This document shows positions 1 to 12,039 of a DNA stretch of 64,000 nucleotides, piece after piece. Position numbers and translations under genes: made by a program. The notes beneath the pieces were generated by a model. That model was not told the origin of the DNA, ran no database searches, and worked only from the letters and a program-made list of their open reading frames with translations. The stretch is taken from NCBI RefSeq assembly GCF_000687475.1, contig NC_057320.1, forward strand, positions 62,001-126,000, in the 5' to 3' direction. This DNA comes from Ustilaginoidea virens. Taxonomy: Eukaryota; Ascomycota; Sordariomycetes; Hypocreales; Clavicipitaceae. Position 1 is the first letter of the stretch, and every line of letters starts with the position of its first letter.

Positions 1-1499
1 CTTTCTTTTAATCTTCTAACCGTCGAAATCGAATCTGCAGCGGAGTCCTGTGACGATGGCAAGTCATGAGACGAAGACAGAGAGCAGCCACCGTACCACA
101 GAGCCAGCAAAGAGGGTTCCTTTTCAAGAGATTCGGAGGTAATTGTGAACTAATTGCAGACCGCACTTACGTTGATACAGATTTCTTTCTCGAGATTGAC
201 TTAAGCGGCCGGATGTTCTTCAAACGCGCCCTGAAATACGAAACGATCTATCCTTTGCTAAGAATGCGAAGTATAATACGATGAAAAAGACCGAAACTTG
301 GTAATTAAAAAACGCCAGGACGCCGTTTCATCTGTCGATTTTCAGTATCGAGGGGGTCTTGCACCGCCCAACACCAGGGGAAATTTACCCTGCCGGGGGG
401 GGGGGTCTTGACTTGAACAGTTCGTGTATAGAAACGGCTCGCCATTCCGGGACTTATATAAATAGACTCTAGCACTTAATACGTCTGTATAATTAGAAAG
501 CCGAAGTATCGAAATAGCAGCCATCCACTTCTCCTTATTGTGTGTCGCTTGGGCCAGTATATAGCCACTGCGAAATGTGGGCCGATGATGTGAATAAGTT
601 GCCCGCTGCCGAAGTTCGCACTATCTCATCCAGTCCCTCGATGAAGAGAAAACCAACGCTCCATGAATGCCATGTAAATGAGCACTTTGCAAGGCAATGC
701 CTATGCTGAACGATTCAAGTTCCACACACCTCGTTAGGGAACTAGCGCTTGATCGATCATACCTATGCTCTTGTAGAACGAAAGCATTACTTCTTATTCC
801 GACATATTAGTGCATTGCATGTGGTAAAATCTATAGCTATTAATACCATAAATTCTTCTTAACTTCTCCTGAGTCGTATTGATCCATGTTGTTCACATCA
901 TATTTTAAGGACAAGTATACTAAATGCAATGCACTATTCTTACATTGTCGCGGACAACTGGAGTGAAAATCGTTAAAAAAAAAGTAATTTATATGGGTTA
1001 TATGATGCTGATCTTTGTTATAGCTCTTCCATTCATTAATTTCATAATTTAGTTTGAAATACCTGGGTAATACTTTGGCGGCGGAGATCTAAGTGGTCCT
1101 GTAGCTCAGTGCTACATATCCAATGTAGAGTTTATCCACGTTGCGTACAGTAGTTCCTGAGTTGAGTAGCGTTGTAGTGCTATTGCTGCCATCTCTTAGC
1201 TTGCGCCAAAATCTACTGCAAAAAGAATTCAAGACTATTTATGGCACTAGTAGGCTGGTACGTTCGCTGCTAAAATTAGGCATAGCGGCTCACTTTGCCG
1301 GCAACGAAATTCCCTCTATTCCAACAGAAACCTATTGTGATGTGAAATAATATGTATCTACTAAATCATAACGAGAATAGAAAATCCTCCGTCGCGCTTT
1401 TCAGTGCCTGTACTAATATAAATGAAGGCATTCCCCGGCCCGGGTGTTCTGCTGCTCAGTACCCTCACAGGAATTGTTTATCATTAGAATTGATCCAAA
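1..1499. other. No supported gene; intergenic sequence upstream of the secreted-protein gene
   Basis: I see only short open frames without start context, splice signals or recognisable motifs. A G homopolymer lies near 397-407. The last 100 bases before 1500 are the likely promoter and 5' leader of the downstream gene. Confidence 0.6.
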
Positions 1500-2273
1500 A
1501 TGAAGGCTGCCATCGCCCTTCTCGCCCTTGGCGTTGCTGGCTCCGTCGCAACCATGCAGAACATTGCGAGGGATCCTGCCAGCGAGGCCAGGGGTGCCGT
1601 TGAAGTCACTGTCCCTCCACACGAACCATTTAAGAGGACTGATACGAATACCGAAAAGGGAGTTTCTGCTAAGGATGTCCCCGACGACACGGATATCGAT
1701 GGGAAGCCGGACAAAAAGGGGGCCAAGAAAGGCCCCAATAATGACACCGCGGTTTCCGAACAAATATCTCCCGAGAAAAAGGATCCTTGGAAATTTAAAG
1801 CCAAGGACAAGAACGCCGCGAAGGATTCTGGAGCCAATAAAACCAAGGGCAAGAGGCCTGCTGCCGTTGATCCCATTGACCAAAGTCCGGATGACACTTA
1901 TGGCGATGGCCAAACGAGCGACAGCCAAGCCGATGATCTTGCCGACTATGGTAGCTCTGATTTAGGTTCCGACGACGACGCCTCTGATGGTGTAGTTAAC
2001 TTTTCTGGCGATGCTTCTGGCGATGCTTCTGGCGATGCTTCTGGCGATGCTTCTGGCGATGCTTCTGGCGATGCTTCTGGCGATGCCTCTGACGAGATCT
2101 CTAGCGATGCCTCTGACAAAGTTCCTACTAAACAAAACGCCAACGAAAAGAGAGCCATCGGGAAGAACGATTTAATCGCCAAACAGAAAAATTCCAAAAA
2201 AGGTCGAAAAAGGAGCAGAAGGGGAAGAAAGAAGAAGGCCAAGGGTGGAAACGTCATGGTTGGTGTAAGTTGA
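1500..2273 (+). CDS. Secreted repeat-containing protein with polybasic tail (effector-like, hypothetical)
   Basis: The open frame encodes 257 residues. It starts with a clear signal peptide: Met-Lys, then a hydrophobic Ala/Leu/Val core to about residue 18. The mature protein is hydrophilic and low in complexity: a Lys/Asp/Pro-rich middle, seven perfect Ser-Gly-Asp-Ala repeats at residues 169-196, a Lys-Arg (Kex2-type) site in NANEKRAIGK, and a strongly basic C-terminus (about 225-250) rich in Arg and Lys. It has almost no cysteine, so it is not a classical Cys-rich effector. The start follows an AATTGATCCAAAATG context. A consensus donor GTAAGT (2265-2270) overlaps the stop codon, so the real gene may continue into another exon. 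I do not recognise the family. A secreted, acidic-then-basic repeat protein beside transposon-rich DNA is typical of fast-evolving fungal secreted proteins, but function is unknown. Confidence 0.6.
   Translation: MKAAIALLALGVAGSVATMQNIARDPASEARGAVEVTVPPHEPFKRTDTNTEKGVSAKDVPDDTDIDGKPDKKGAKKGPNNDTAVSEQISPEKKDPWKFKAKDKNAAKDSGANKTKGKRPAAVDPIDQSPDDTYGDGQTSDSQADDLADYGSSDLGSDDDASDGVVNFSGDASGDASGDASGDASGDASGDASGDASDEISSDASDKVPTKQNANEKRAIGKNDLIAKQKNSKKGRKRSRRGRKKKAKGGNVMVGVS
2004..2087 (+). repeat. Coding minisatellite, 7 x 12 bp (Ser-Gly-Asp-Ala)
   Basis: Seven head-to-tail copies of a 12-base unit (TCTGGCGATGCT, last copy ending CC) lie in frame within the secreted-protein gene. The near-identity of the units points to recent slippage, so copy number probably varies between strains. 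Confidence 0.9.
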
Positions 2274-3330
2274 AGCCAAAACAACCGATACGTCAAATGA
2301 CATGACTCTATTTACGACGCCATGCCTCCTTCGGTCATGCCCGAGCCAGTCTCTCTTCAAAATGAAGAGGCATCTTTTCGCTGATATAATCCGCCTAGAG
2401 TTGCAGAAAGGCCACTAGGACTTGCGAGATTATCGAAGTAGAAGTTGCAAGCAAGACCGATCTTCAGGGACGTGCCTTGCGCCGCAAACGAGTCGGAGGG
2501 AGGAAGAACATGAGAATAGTGGAGAGAAAGTACGCGTGCCGAAACAAGGTGAGTAAAGACGGCCTTGCCGACCCGCAGCTTGCAGCAAACGCGCAGACTG
2601 ACTTCTGGAAACCAGTGCATGAAGGGTATTTGCACCGTTCCTCTGACGAGCAGGACGGCTAAATGCTATTGATATTGCAAAATTTTGCGTCAGAAGAGGC
2701 AGACTGGGCAAGGGAAGTAGCTTCTGCATAGGATACCAAGTTCTTGCATCTCAAGTCAGATCGACCTCGTCAACCACGTGATTGAAATCTCCATGGCCTT
2801 GTGAAAATGAGTTGCGACGGGCTCTTTGCGAGCTACAACTTTCCGGCTGATGCTCTTTCCCGTCACCCTGCTCACACCCAAAGCTCAATATCCCAGTGTC
2901 GGTCCGTAGTTTTGGTCTTTGTTGCTAAAGCAGCTTCCATAAATTTGCCGTAGTGTTGGATGGAGTCAGGGCCGCACATTCCGATTCTTAACCTTTACGA
3001 GGAAGAGACAGCATCAAACAAGTGCTTCCGCTGTATCATTAGCGTGCCAGTACTCCCGTTTCGAAGCGCTGATAGTTCCCTCGTGGCTCTTGGCGTTGAT
3101 GCTGAGTCCCTAGGGCAGGCCGACGTCGAGCCAGGGCCTACGACAGAAACAGCCTACACCGGATGTCTCGATCGGTTCGCGGATGCTCGCCAAAGGTAGC
3201 TCTTTTTCTTGTACGAGATACTTGGTATGGCTTTAAGTTCAAACTCGGAGAGAAAAATACTAGGTCCGACGTGCCGGTTTTATCGGCAACGTAGGAGACG
3301 CAAAGCTGTGGTAGCCCTATGCAAGAAATG
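2274..3330. other. No supported gene
   Basis: Small overlapping open frames occur on both strands (largest 99 codons) but none has a recognisable motif or a convincing exon structure. Part may be the 3' end or a further exon of the secreted-protein gene. Confidence 0.5.
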
Positions 3331-3389
3331 ATTGGTCGGCCTACCCCACTTTAAAAAAAAAAACATAGGGCACACACAGGATTCGAATG

Positions 3390-3914
3390 CACAACCTTTT
3401 AAGATGCGTAAGCTATTAACGCGCAATAGTAATAGATTCCTCATTTTACATACAACATATTAGAGATATTTTGCACTTATATTCGCAATAGAGAATCTAT
3501 TCTCTGCAGACTATCTATACCGATATAATATGATTAAAGGGTTACTGCTATAAAAAAAAGTGGCTACTCTTACTAGGTTGTGTAATATATTAATTAGGCG
3601 GCTAGCCAGGACTTAACGCTGTATTGCTATAACCGCCTTAGGCACTAGTCTGACGACCCGAAGGCAATATATCATACAACCTAGATTACTATATAACCGA
3701 AAGCCCTAGTACGCATAGAATATTAATTAGGTTAGTAGAATAGTCTTAATTATTTCGGTCGGTTGGTTCGGTCGGTTGGTCGGTTAGTCGGTTAGCGATA
3801 GTCGGTATAAAGCATTAGGCGTTAGTTGGCATTTATTATTGTCGGTCGTATTATTAGTTATTATCGGTCGTCGTTAGTTATTATCGGTTATCGTCGGTTA
3901 TCGTCGGTTGTTAT
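3390..3914. repeat. AT-rich, RIP-degraded stretch ending in a degenerate TCGGT/TTATCGG microsatellite
   Basis: From about 3755 to 3914 the sequence is a degenerate array of short TCGGTTGGT and GTTATTATCGG-type units. The same motif resumes at 11519 after element A, showing that the element landed in this array. Upstream (3390-3750) is AT-rich with abundant TA dinucleotides and no gene. Confidence 0.7.
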
Positions 3915-4659
3915 TGTTGAAATCAGCGCCTTTTTAGCTGTATTTTGGTACTGGTCTCGCTACCGTACGACGTCTCTACGTTGAGATATCGCGGTGGCTA
4001 TACCAGGCGCTATGGTGGGGCACAGCGCCCACAACGCCGATTACAGTGGGCCACAGCGCCGGTCACGGCACCGGCACAGCGCCCCACAGCCGGCCACAGC
4101 GGCCGGTCACAGCGGGCCACAGGGCCCACAATAGGCGGCGCATTTCTACGGGATTACCAAATGGGCAAATCAGCACTTTCGGCCTTCTACATACAGTCAC
4201 CCGCTACACCGCGCCTTTACGGCACACCGGTATAGGGCTTCCGGCCCGTACGGCACACCGATATAGGGCTTCCGGCCCGTACGGCAGGCTGTTATAGGGC
4301 ATCCGGCACACCGCTATAAGCCACTGGGCTTGGTTGGGTGTGCACTGGGTAGGATATTGGGCACAGACTGGGCACGGTTGGGCAGACCGACTTTTCGTCG
4401 GGTTTTTCGCTATTTTTGCGGTTTTTCATTATTTTCAACCACTTTTTTAAGATGGTAGAAATATGCCTAAAATTCCCTCTTTCTAGCTAGAATAGTCACC
4501 AACAATTAGAATTAGATTTCCCTGATATCTTTGCTCTGGTCAACCTCTTATGCGCTTTAAATCCTTAACCAGTTCTTTGTTTTATTCTGCAACGCCTTGT
4601 ACGCCACTGTCGGTATCCAGTATATTTCCAATAGTGTTCTGAATCACCATTTTGCAATA
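3915..4659 (+). repeat. 5' LTR of element A
   Basis: 745 bp, near-identical to 10769-11513. The centre is GC-rich, with repeated CACAGCGCC- and GGCCCGTACGGCACACCG-type motifs that create spurious open frames. It ends at CAATA (CAACA before RIP). Confidence 0.95.
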
Positions 4660-4671
4660 GGTTATGAGCCC
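4660..4671 (+). other. Primer-binding site of element A (anticodon arm of initiator tRNA-Met)
   Basis: GGTTATGAGCCC directly abuts the 5' LTR. It is the reverse complement of GGGCTCATAACC, the anticodon stem-loop of eukaryotic initiator tRNA-Met (anticodon CAT). This implies priming from an internal cut of the tRNA, as established for the Drosophila copia element, rather than from the CCA end. Confidence 0.8.
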
Positions 4672-4962
4672 GGTGTCTTAAGGCTTCTAGCTTAAGACTT
4701 TTTTACGCTAACTTAGGATTTTAACGCATTTGGCAGCTAACCTTCCAGAAATCTAACTAACGATATTACTAATCTGCAGTAAGGGATTGATCATCCCAGA
4801 TTTAGGAACCCAGCTACTATACTAAGCTGCAATATATCCTTTTTGCAACAGGATTTTCTAAGGTTATTCCTTAATGCAGCTTTCTTCTAGTTTTATTTAG
4901 ATTTTCAGTCTTGATTTTCTTCGCATTTTTAAAGACTTTCCGGCACCTTTTCTCTTCCTATA

Positions 4963-7900
4963 ATAGCTAGTTAGAACGTTCCTACCGCCGATAATCCAAG
5001 CTATACGGCAGAGGTAGAAGAATCTAATAATAACTAGGAAATTGCCTAGCTTAGGGAAGACTAATAGGAAATAAGAAAAGAATTCAATTATAAATTTAAT
5101 CGAATGAACTCAAAAATCGATTTTTTGGCTAATAAAGTAGGCACCTTAGTAGATAGACTAATCAAGCCTGCTACTAGCCTACCATCCCAGGATATAATGG
5201 ATGTGGATACCTTCTAAACCCCTATGGGTAAAGGAAATAATCCACCATCACTACCTAAAGCCCAGCAGCAACCCCTGCCAGTTCCATCTAGCATTAGCAG
5301 CTAAGTCAGCGCTATAGCTATCAAGGAACTAGCTAAAATAGCCAACGGATTCCAGGAATCCTAAAAGCTAAGGGGGGTATTTAACTTCGACTAATAGAAA
5401 TAGGCCCTTATGATTCAACTTAGGGCACTCAATATCGCTAAATTCATCGAAGATCCTTCTATTGCCAGCAAATTTAACGACTTAAAGTAAGCACTTTTAC
5501 TATTACTTATTAAGAATAGTTGCACAGAAGGACCAGCTGCCGCTATCAACTAGTGTACTGACCCAGAGTCAGCCTTTACGTTACTCACTAAATAGTATTC
5601 TCACTTATTAGATGTATAGCGGACCCACCTATACCCTGCCTTCCATTAACTAAATTTTATAGGCTATAAGGGTACCTTAGAATCTTTTAACGCCTCCTTT
5701 AATAGCTACCTATCCAGGCTGCAAATTTTAGGCTCCCATATACAACCTTTCGACTAAATCAGCTAGTATTTATATGCTGTAGAAGGGGTCTTTTTTTAGT
5801 GGGTAGAACGGCACCGCATAATAATGAGAATCGCTTATACTTAGGGAAATACATTAAATATTAACCTGCAATTTTATATAGTTAACTTACTGGAAGAATA
5901 ATGCATTAAAGGATCATCAGTAGTAAGGGCTACTACCCACCTCGCAAAGGTCAAGGGTGCCGCTACTAACAACAGTAGCAAGCCAGCTAGTAATAATACT
6001 AGTAAGGGTGGTAAAAATACTACCACCAACGCTAATAAAAAGAAACAGGGGTCTTCTACCCAATAAGGGTCTTCTTCAGCTATATAAGGCAAGCTAGAAA
6101 ATAAAAAAAAGAAAGAAAAGAAAGATTTAGCTAATAAAGTAGATACCCTATAAAAGACCGACGAAAAGGAAAAGACTATTAATTCCTTCGTATTAGGGAA
6201 TTATAACACTCTAAGTCTTATACCCAGTAAGACAGCCTATTCTTCCTTCTAGGACCGTAAATATATGCAATTTCTAGCTACTAGCTATAGTGTATAATCC
6301 GGTGGGAAAACGCTAATAGATTCTTTACTCTACAATACTGGTTCTACGGTGTATATTATTAACGATAAAAAGCATTTCACCTACTTCTAATACTATACCG
6401 GAAATAGACCAGTTATTAGCATAGGTGGTGGCCCAATTAAGCCCAATGGGTGGGGCATAGCGCGTTTTACCGTACTATAGGGCACCAACCCACCTTAGTA
6501 GGGCACCTTAGAGCTGACTAACGCCCTTTTTATACTAGCTTTTGATATTAATATCTTTAGTGGCGTTAAACACTATCTGAATCGTGGTAGTATTCAGGGC
6601 CAAAGCCTAGTTAATAGCAACAATAAGTGTATTGGGCTTCTTAATTTTAAGAAGTATAGCTTCTTTTTACAATAGAAAGGGGTAGATTCGCCGTTTTTAT
6701 ACTATTCTAGCCAAAATCACCCGGCTTTATATAATAACTCGGTCGAATTACCTGCCCTAGCCAACCTAGAAGAATACGAGGAATATCCCCTGCCAGAGGA
6801 TTTACCTACCCCACCAGCTGACTCGGACCTTCCACTTCTACCAGCTAATTCGCATGCTAACCCACCAGCTAACTTACCAGCTGACCCACCAGCTAGTCCT
6901 GGTTTTTCGGTGGTACCAACAGAGGCTGCTATTCCTAATACAGCCTAACCACTATAGAGGGCCCCGGTCGCCCTCAACCCAGCCCTAGTTACAATACCAG
7001 CTGCTGATACAGAATATCAAAAGCTGATATTATTAGCCGGACTTTGGCATATCCGGCTTGGGCATATCGGAATCCAACTTTTAAAGAAAACCTGTGCATC
7101 AACCATAGGGTTACCTGATCTCAGTAAGGTAAAGGATTCTGATTTTAACTGCATCGCCTGTAAAAGGGCAAAGTTAGTTTAGCGTTTTACATTAGGGGCT
7201 ATACTAGACCCTATATATTATTTAGATATTATAGAGGGCGATATCTTCCAAATTAATCCTCTTCTATATAATAAATGCCCCATTTGCCTCATTTTAGTTG
7301 ACTGGAAATTACGCTTCCGTTAGGTATATTTACTACCTAATAAGGAGGGACCTATAGTATTTCCAGTATTATAGGGGTTCTTCTAAGGTCTTAGGAATCG
7401 CTACAGTAAATCAGCTATTGAATTCTACTATAATAGTAGCAAGGAAATTAACGATATCATTATAGCCTAGTTAGCTTTTAAGGGTATAGATTTTTTAACC
7501 TCTTCCCCTTATATTTATAAGCAAAATAGGTTAGTAGAACGCTCTATACGGGTTATTATTGACCGATTTAGAGCTATTATACTTTAGTCTCGGTTACCTT
7601 CTTACCTTTAGTCTGCAGTAATTCTTAGTATTACTACCTTGGTAAATCTAATAGCAGTCTTAAACCGTTCCTTGTTACCTTTCGAGGAATTAAAGAAGGA
7701 TTTTCCGGAAATTATATATTACCACCTACCCGACCTTACTAGCTTTAGGGCTATTAGTGCGGCTGTAGAGGTGCTAATCCCTCCAGAAAAACGGGTTATT
7801 AGCCACAAGCTGGCCCCCTAGACCGAATCAGGTAGGTTACTAGCTACGCTAGGTAACAGCACCTACCTCGTTTATATCCTATATCGCCGGGTCGTCACCA

Positions 7901-10680
7901 AGACCTCTTTCATTACTTTTACCTACTAAAATGAAGGTATAGGCCCTATTTTAAGTGGCCTAGAGGGCACTTTTGATTTCTAACCGCCTTCTAATTTAGA
8001 GGGGGTAAACATCGACTAAATTGCTCTGGAAGAGCCTATTTAGAAGTCGCCTCGCCTAAATATGCCTATTTTAAGCTTAGCCGAGGGTATAGGCCTACCA
8101 CAGGCCACGGATCTAATACAGCCCACGGGCCCACCACAACCAATAGGCCTAATATAGCATACGGATCTACTACAATCAGCGGGCCTACTATAACCAGTGG
8201 GCCTACCACCAATTGGCCCGCTATAGCACTCTGCAATATTTCTTAGTAATTCGCCGTCTTTCGATTCTAAATCGCTTCAGCCTAACTCAGCTTTTCAGCT
8301 TAGGCAAGACGGTCCGCTTTTACCGGCTAAGGAAAATACGCCTTTTTCCCATATAAAAAGGCTGTAAATGCTAGGAAATGCAGAAAGCTCTCGTCACTAA
8401 GAATCTTAACTATAGAGATTTTCCGAATCCGTCACAAAAGTAGGCATACCCCGTATATATGAAAATTCTGACTCGCCCCATATAGAAAATTTTCAATAGT
8501 CCGAATCTTAAAGCCCTACACATACTGATTTTCTGCGACTTTCCGATATAATAGATTCTGCCTTTTCGCCCGGCTTCCTAGTAAATACAGCATTTCGCTA
8601 TAGTAAAACGCTACCTATACTAGAATATCTAAAATTCGAGAGTCTAAATATCGCCTTAAATGAGAGACCGTAGGAGAAAATATTTCGAGTATTAGAAAAG
8701 GTGCCTATTCAGCTATACCAGGTTAGGGCTACTAAGGGTAGAATTCGAGGAAGAATATAGCTACGGATATAAGACGTGCAAGGTATCCTAGGTTATAGAT
8801 ACTATAGGTCACTTTTGGACCTATAGACTGACCAACAGTCTAACTAATAGTCTGACCTACAGACTGACCAATGGGGTGCTTTCCCACCCACCTAGCCGAA
8901 AAACGACTAGATTTTCGGATACCTAGGCAGCCCCCCAAAGGCTTCCACACAGGATTTCCCCCCTTCCTATGCTTTTTACGATATTTGCTATGCAGTAAAG
9001 ATTAAGGCTGCAAAACAGGCCCCAGAAGGTATGCCTAATAGCTGGAAGGAAGTCTTACACAGCCCACATAAGGATAGCTAGGTAAAAGCCTTATTTTCGG
9101 AATTCGAGCAATTAATCGATTTAAATATCTTCCAATTTATTCCTAAGACTAGTGTTCCTACTAGTAGGAAAATATTGCGTAACCGGCCTGTTTTTTGTAT
9201 TAAGAAAGATGCGAATAATAACCCGGTTAAATATAAGGCACGATTAGTTATCAAAGGCTTTATATAGGTATCTGGGCAAGACTTTACGGAGACTTATGCC
9301 TCTACTTCGATCCCACCAATATGGAGGATTATCCTTACTCTTACTGCTGCAAATAACTAGGAAATAGAGCAGATCGACTTTATTAATGCCTTTTTAAATA
9401 GTGAATTACTAGAGACGATTTATATAGAGATTCCAGCTGGTTTTCTAGAATTTGCAGAAAGCCTACTCTCACCTAACCCAGCCTTATGGTCTGACTAGCA
9501 GCATCGTCGACTTCTAGCCTTACTTACTAAGGTTGGATATAACCCCTCTGCATTATAGGTTATACTATTAAAGAAAGCCTTATATGGGCTAAAATAAGGC
9601 CCTCGTGAGTAGCAGTTACGGTTAAAAGACCTTCTAGTGCAAGAGGGTTTTAAGCCGTTACTTTCTGATGCTGCCGTCTTCTATAATAAAGGAACGTATA
9701 CCTTTATTGTGACCTATATAGATAACTGCTTGATTGTTAGTCTGGATCTTAGCTATATTGACCAGCTTAAGACTAAGTTCCATAAGGTTTACGCTATAGA
9801 AGACCGAGGACCTGCCTCCTTCTTTCTTAGAGTATAGATTATTAGGGATAGAGAAAAAGGCCTATTATAGCTGCACTAATCGCAATTTATTGCGGAAGTC
9901 CTTAAGAAATTCAACCTAAAGGATGCACAACCGCATCTAATCCCACTACAGCCCGGTATACTTGCTGAGTCTGAGGCTGGTAATATGCCGCTGGATGCTA
10001 ATAATTAATACTTATTCTAGCAGCTAGTAGGAACAGCGATATGGTTAATAATAATGTCAAGACCTGATCTTACCTTTCTAACGCAATACCTGTCACGATA
10101 TATGCAATAGGCTTCCACTATATAGCTTAATGCTGCTAAGGGCGCTTTTCGCTACTTAGCTGGTACGGCAAATACAGCTATTTGTTACCGAGCCGCTAAA
10201 GCTACCGTAGTATTAGCTGCATTTTCTAATAGCGATTTTGCTAGGTGCCGGCTGACTTCGAAGTCCACTAGTGGTTATCTTACTACCTTAAATAGTGGAC
10301 CTATTAGCTGGAGGTTAAAACGGTCTTCGACTGTGGTTTTATTAACGCTTGAAGCTGAGTCTAATATAATGCTTGAGGCGCTTCGCGAAGTGGAATGGAT
10401 ATCTAATTTATTTAAAGAAATCCAGGTCGATATTCAACGCCCGATACCACTATATTGCGATAACCAAGGGTCTATTTCTAATGCAAATAACCCAAATTAG
10501 CATGCCCGCACTAAGCATACCTTGCTTAAATTCCGGTATATACGTGAGAAGGCCCACAGTGGCCTGGTAAAAATATCTTATTTACCCACGACAGATATGC
10601 CTACAGATGGACTCACTAAACCACTTCTAAGCCCGAAATTCCCTATATTTCGGCAGCTATTAGGGCTGCAATCCCTATAG
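4963..10680 (+). pseudogene. gag-pol polyprotein of element A (Ty1/copia), RIP-mutated
   Basis: A single frame can be followed for 5,718 bp (1,906 codons), interrupted mainly by TAG/TAA that replace CAG/CAA or TGG. The start appears as ATA for ATG at 4963. Visible landmarks: a Gag region to about 6.1 kb; a protease site reading Asn-Thr-Gly-Ser (6331-6342, normally Asp); an integrase zinc region with RLGHIG (about 7.05 kb) and CIACKRAK (about 7.15 kb); reverse transcriptase with the YVDD box mutated to YIDN (9715-9726); RNase H with CDNQGS near 10.46 kb; and a C-terminal DGLTKPL motif. There is no frameshift between gag and pol. Catalytic residues and many Gln/Trp codons are lost, so no active product is possible. 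Confidence 0.9.
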
Positions 10681-10760
10681 CATCATCATCTTTTTTTTCT
10701 AATTTTTTACAGGGTCTCTTTCTTTTATTTCTAATGCTAGGATTAGCCATGTTGCTAATC

Positions 10761-10768
10761 AGAGGGGG
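10761..10768 (+). other. Polypurine tract of element A
   Basis: AGAGGGGG lies immediately 5' of the 3' LTR, the position expected for the plus-strand primer. Confidence 0.85.
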
Positions 10769-11513
10769 TATTAAAATCAGCGCCTTTTTAGCTGTATTTT
10801 GGTACTGGTCTCGCTACCGTACGACGTCTCTACGTTGAGATATCGCGGTGGCTATACCAGGCGCTATGGTGGGGCACAGCGCCCACAACGCCGATTACAG
10901 TGGGCCACAGCGCCGGTCACGGCACCGGCACAGCGCCCCACAGCCGGCCACAGCGGCCGGTCACAGCGGGCCACAGGGCCCACAACAGGCGGCGTATTTC
11001 TACGGGATTACCAAATGGGCAAATCAGCACTTTCGGCCTTCTACATACAGTCACCCGCTATACCGCGCCTTTACGGCACACCGGTATAGGGCTTCCGGCC
11101 CGTACGGCACACCGATATAGGGCTTCCGGCCCGTACGGCAGGCTGTTATAGGGCATCCGGCACACCGCTATAAGCCACTGGGCTTGGTTGGGTGTGCACT
11201 GGGTAGGATATTGGGCACAGACTGGGCACGGTTGGGCAGACCGACTTTTCGTCGGGTTTTTCGCTATTTTTGCGGTTTTTCATTATTTTCAACCACTTTT
11301 TCAAGATGGTAGAAATATGCCCAAAATTCCCTCTTTCTAGCTAGAATAGTCACCAACAATTAGAATCAGATTTCCCTGACATCTTTGCTCTGGTCAACCT
11401 CTTGTGCGCTTTAAATCCCTAACCAGCTCTTTGTTTTATTCTGCAACACCTTGTACGCCACTATCGGTATCCAGTACATTTCCAACAGTGTTCTGAATCA
11501 CCATTTTGCAACA
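10769..11513 (+). repeat. 3' LTR of element A
   Basis: 745 bp; begins TATTAAAATCAG (RIP form of TGTTGAAATCAG) and ends CAACA, followed by the GTTAT target duplication. Confidence 0.95.
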
Positions 11514-11518
11514 GTTAT

Positions 11519-12039
11519 CAGTTATTATCGGTCGTATTCTATTATATGTTAGTATTACGGCGAAAGGCATATTTAATTACTATCTAAGCTAATCTAGTTA
11601 TATATAATACCCTACTATCACTAATCTAATCTATTATCCTTAACTTCCAATCGTAGCGGGGGGGGGTTTCTTCTTTTTAAACTAGGCAAAAAAGTAGCCT
11701 CAATCCCTATATACTTATAAAGAGGTCTACTACACAAAGGCCGGTCTTATGCAGCGTTTATTAGCGAATTAATAATACCAGCCTTACTACCAACTGCGTT
11801 AAAATACGACCTTTTTACTTATGGCTTAGGTTGAATACCAATTTACCAATTCTAGTATATAATATATTAATACTAATTAGAATAGAGGGAGTGGAAGGGG
11901 GTAAAGGGGGGGGATGCAAATAAGGTTATCGCAATACTATACCACACTATATATATATTACGATATATCGAGATATAATAATAATTAAGCACTCTATAAT
12001 TGACTGTACAGCTTAATCTTATATTGATTTTAACCGTCT
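11519..12039. other. AT-rich RIP-degraded sequence, no gene
   Basis: Continuation of the TTATCGG array, then AT-rich sequence with GC-homopolymer islands (11659-11667, 11897-11915) and a TATATA tract near 11950. It lies downstream of the Helitron helicase gene and may include the Helitron 3' flank. I could not identify a terminal hairpin or CTRR end. Confidence 0.5.

Larger units (their letters stand above)
3915..11513 (+). mobile_element. Element A: full-length Ty1/copia LTR retrotransposon, RIP-inactivated
   Basis: The 7,599-bp element is bounded by two 745-bp LTRs and a perfect 5-bp target duplication, GTTAT (3910-3914 and 11514-11518). The 5' LTR starts TGTTGAAATCAG and the element's last bases are CAACA; the other copies read TATTAAAATCAG and CAATA, as expected from RIP. 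A primer-binding site abuts the 5' LTR and a purine tract (AGAGGGGG) abuts the 3' LTR. The internal domain order is gag, protease, integrase, reverse transcriptase, RNase H, the copia order. The LTRs differ by a small number of changes, nearly all C/T or G/A transitions, so insertion was not ancient and most differences are due to RIP. It is coding-dead. Confidence 0.95.

Noticed and set aside
3945..4297. Open frames of 83-96 codons in the LTRs of element A (also 10799-11151)
   Set aside because: They lie inside GC-rich LTR sequence, duplicated in both LTRs, in several frames at once, without motifs.
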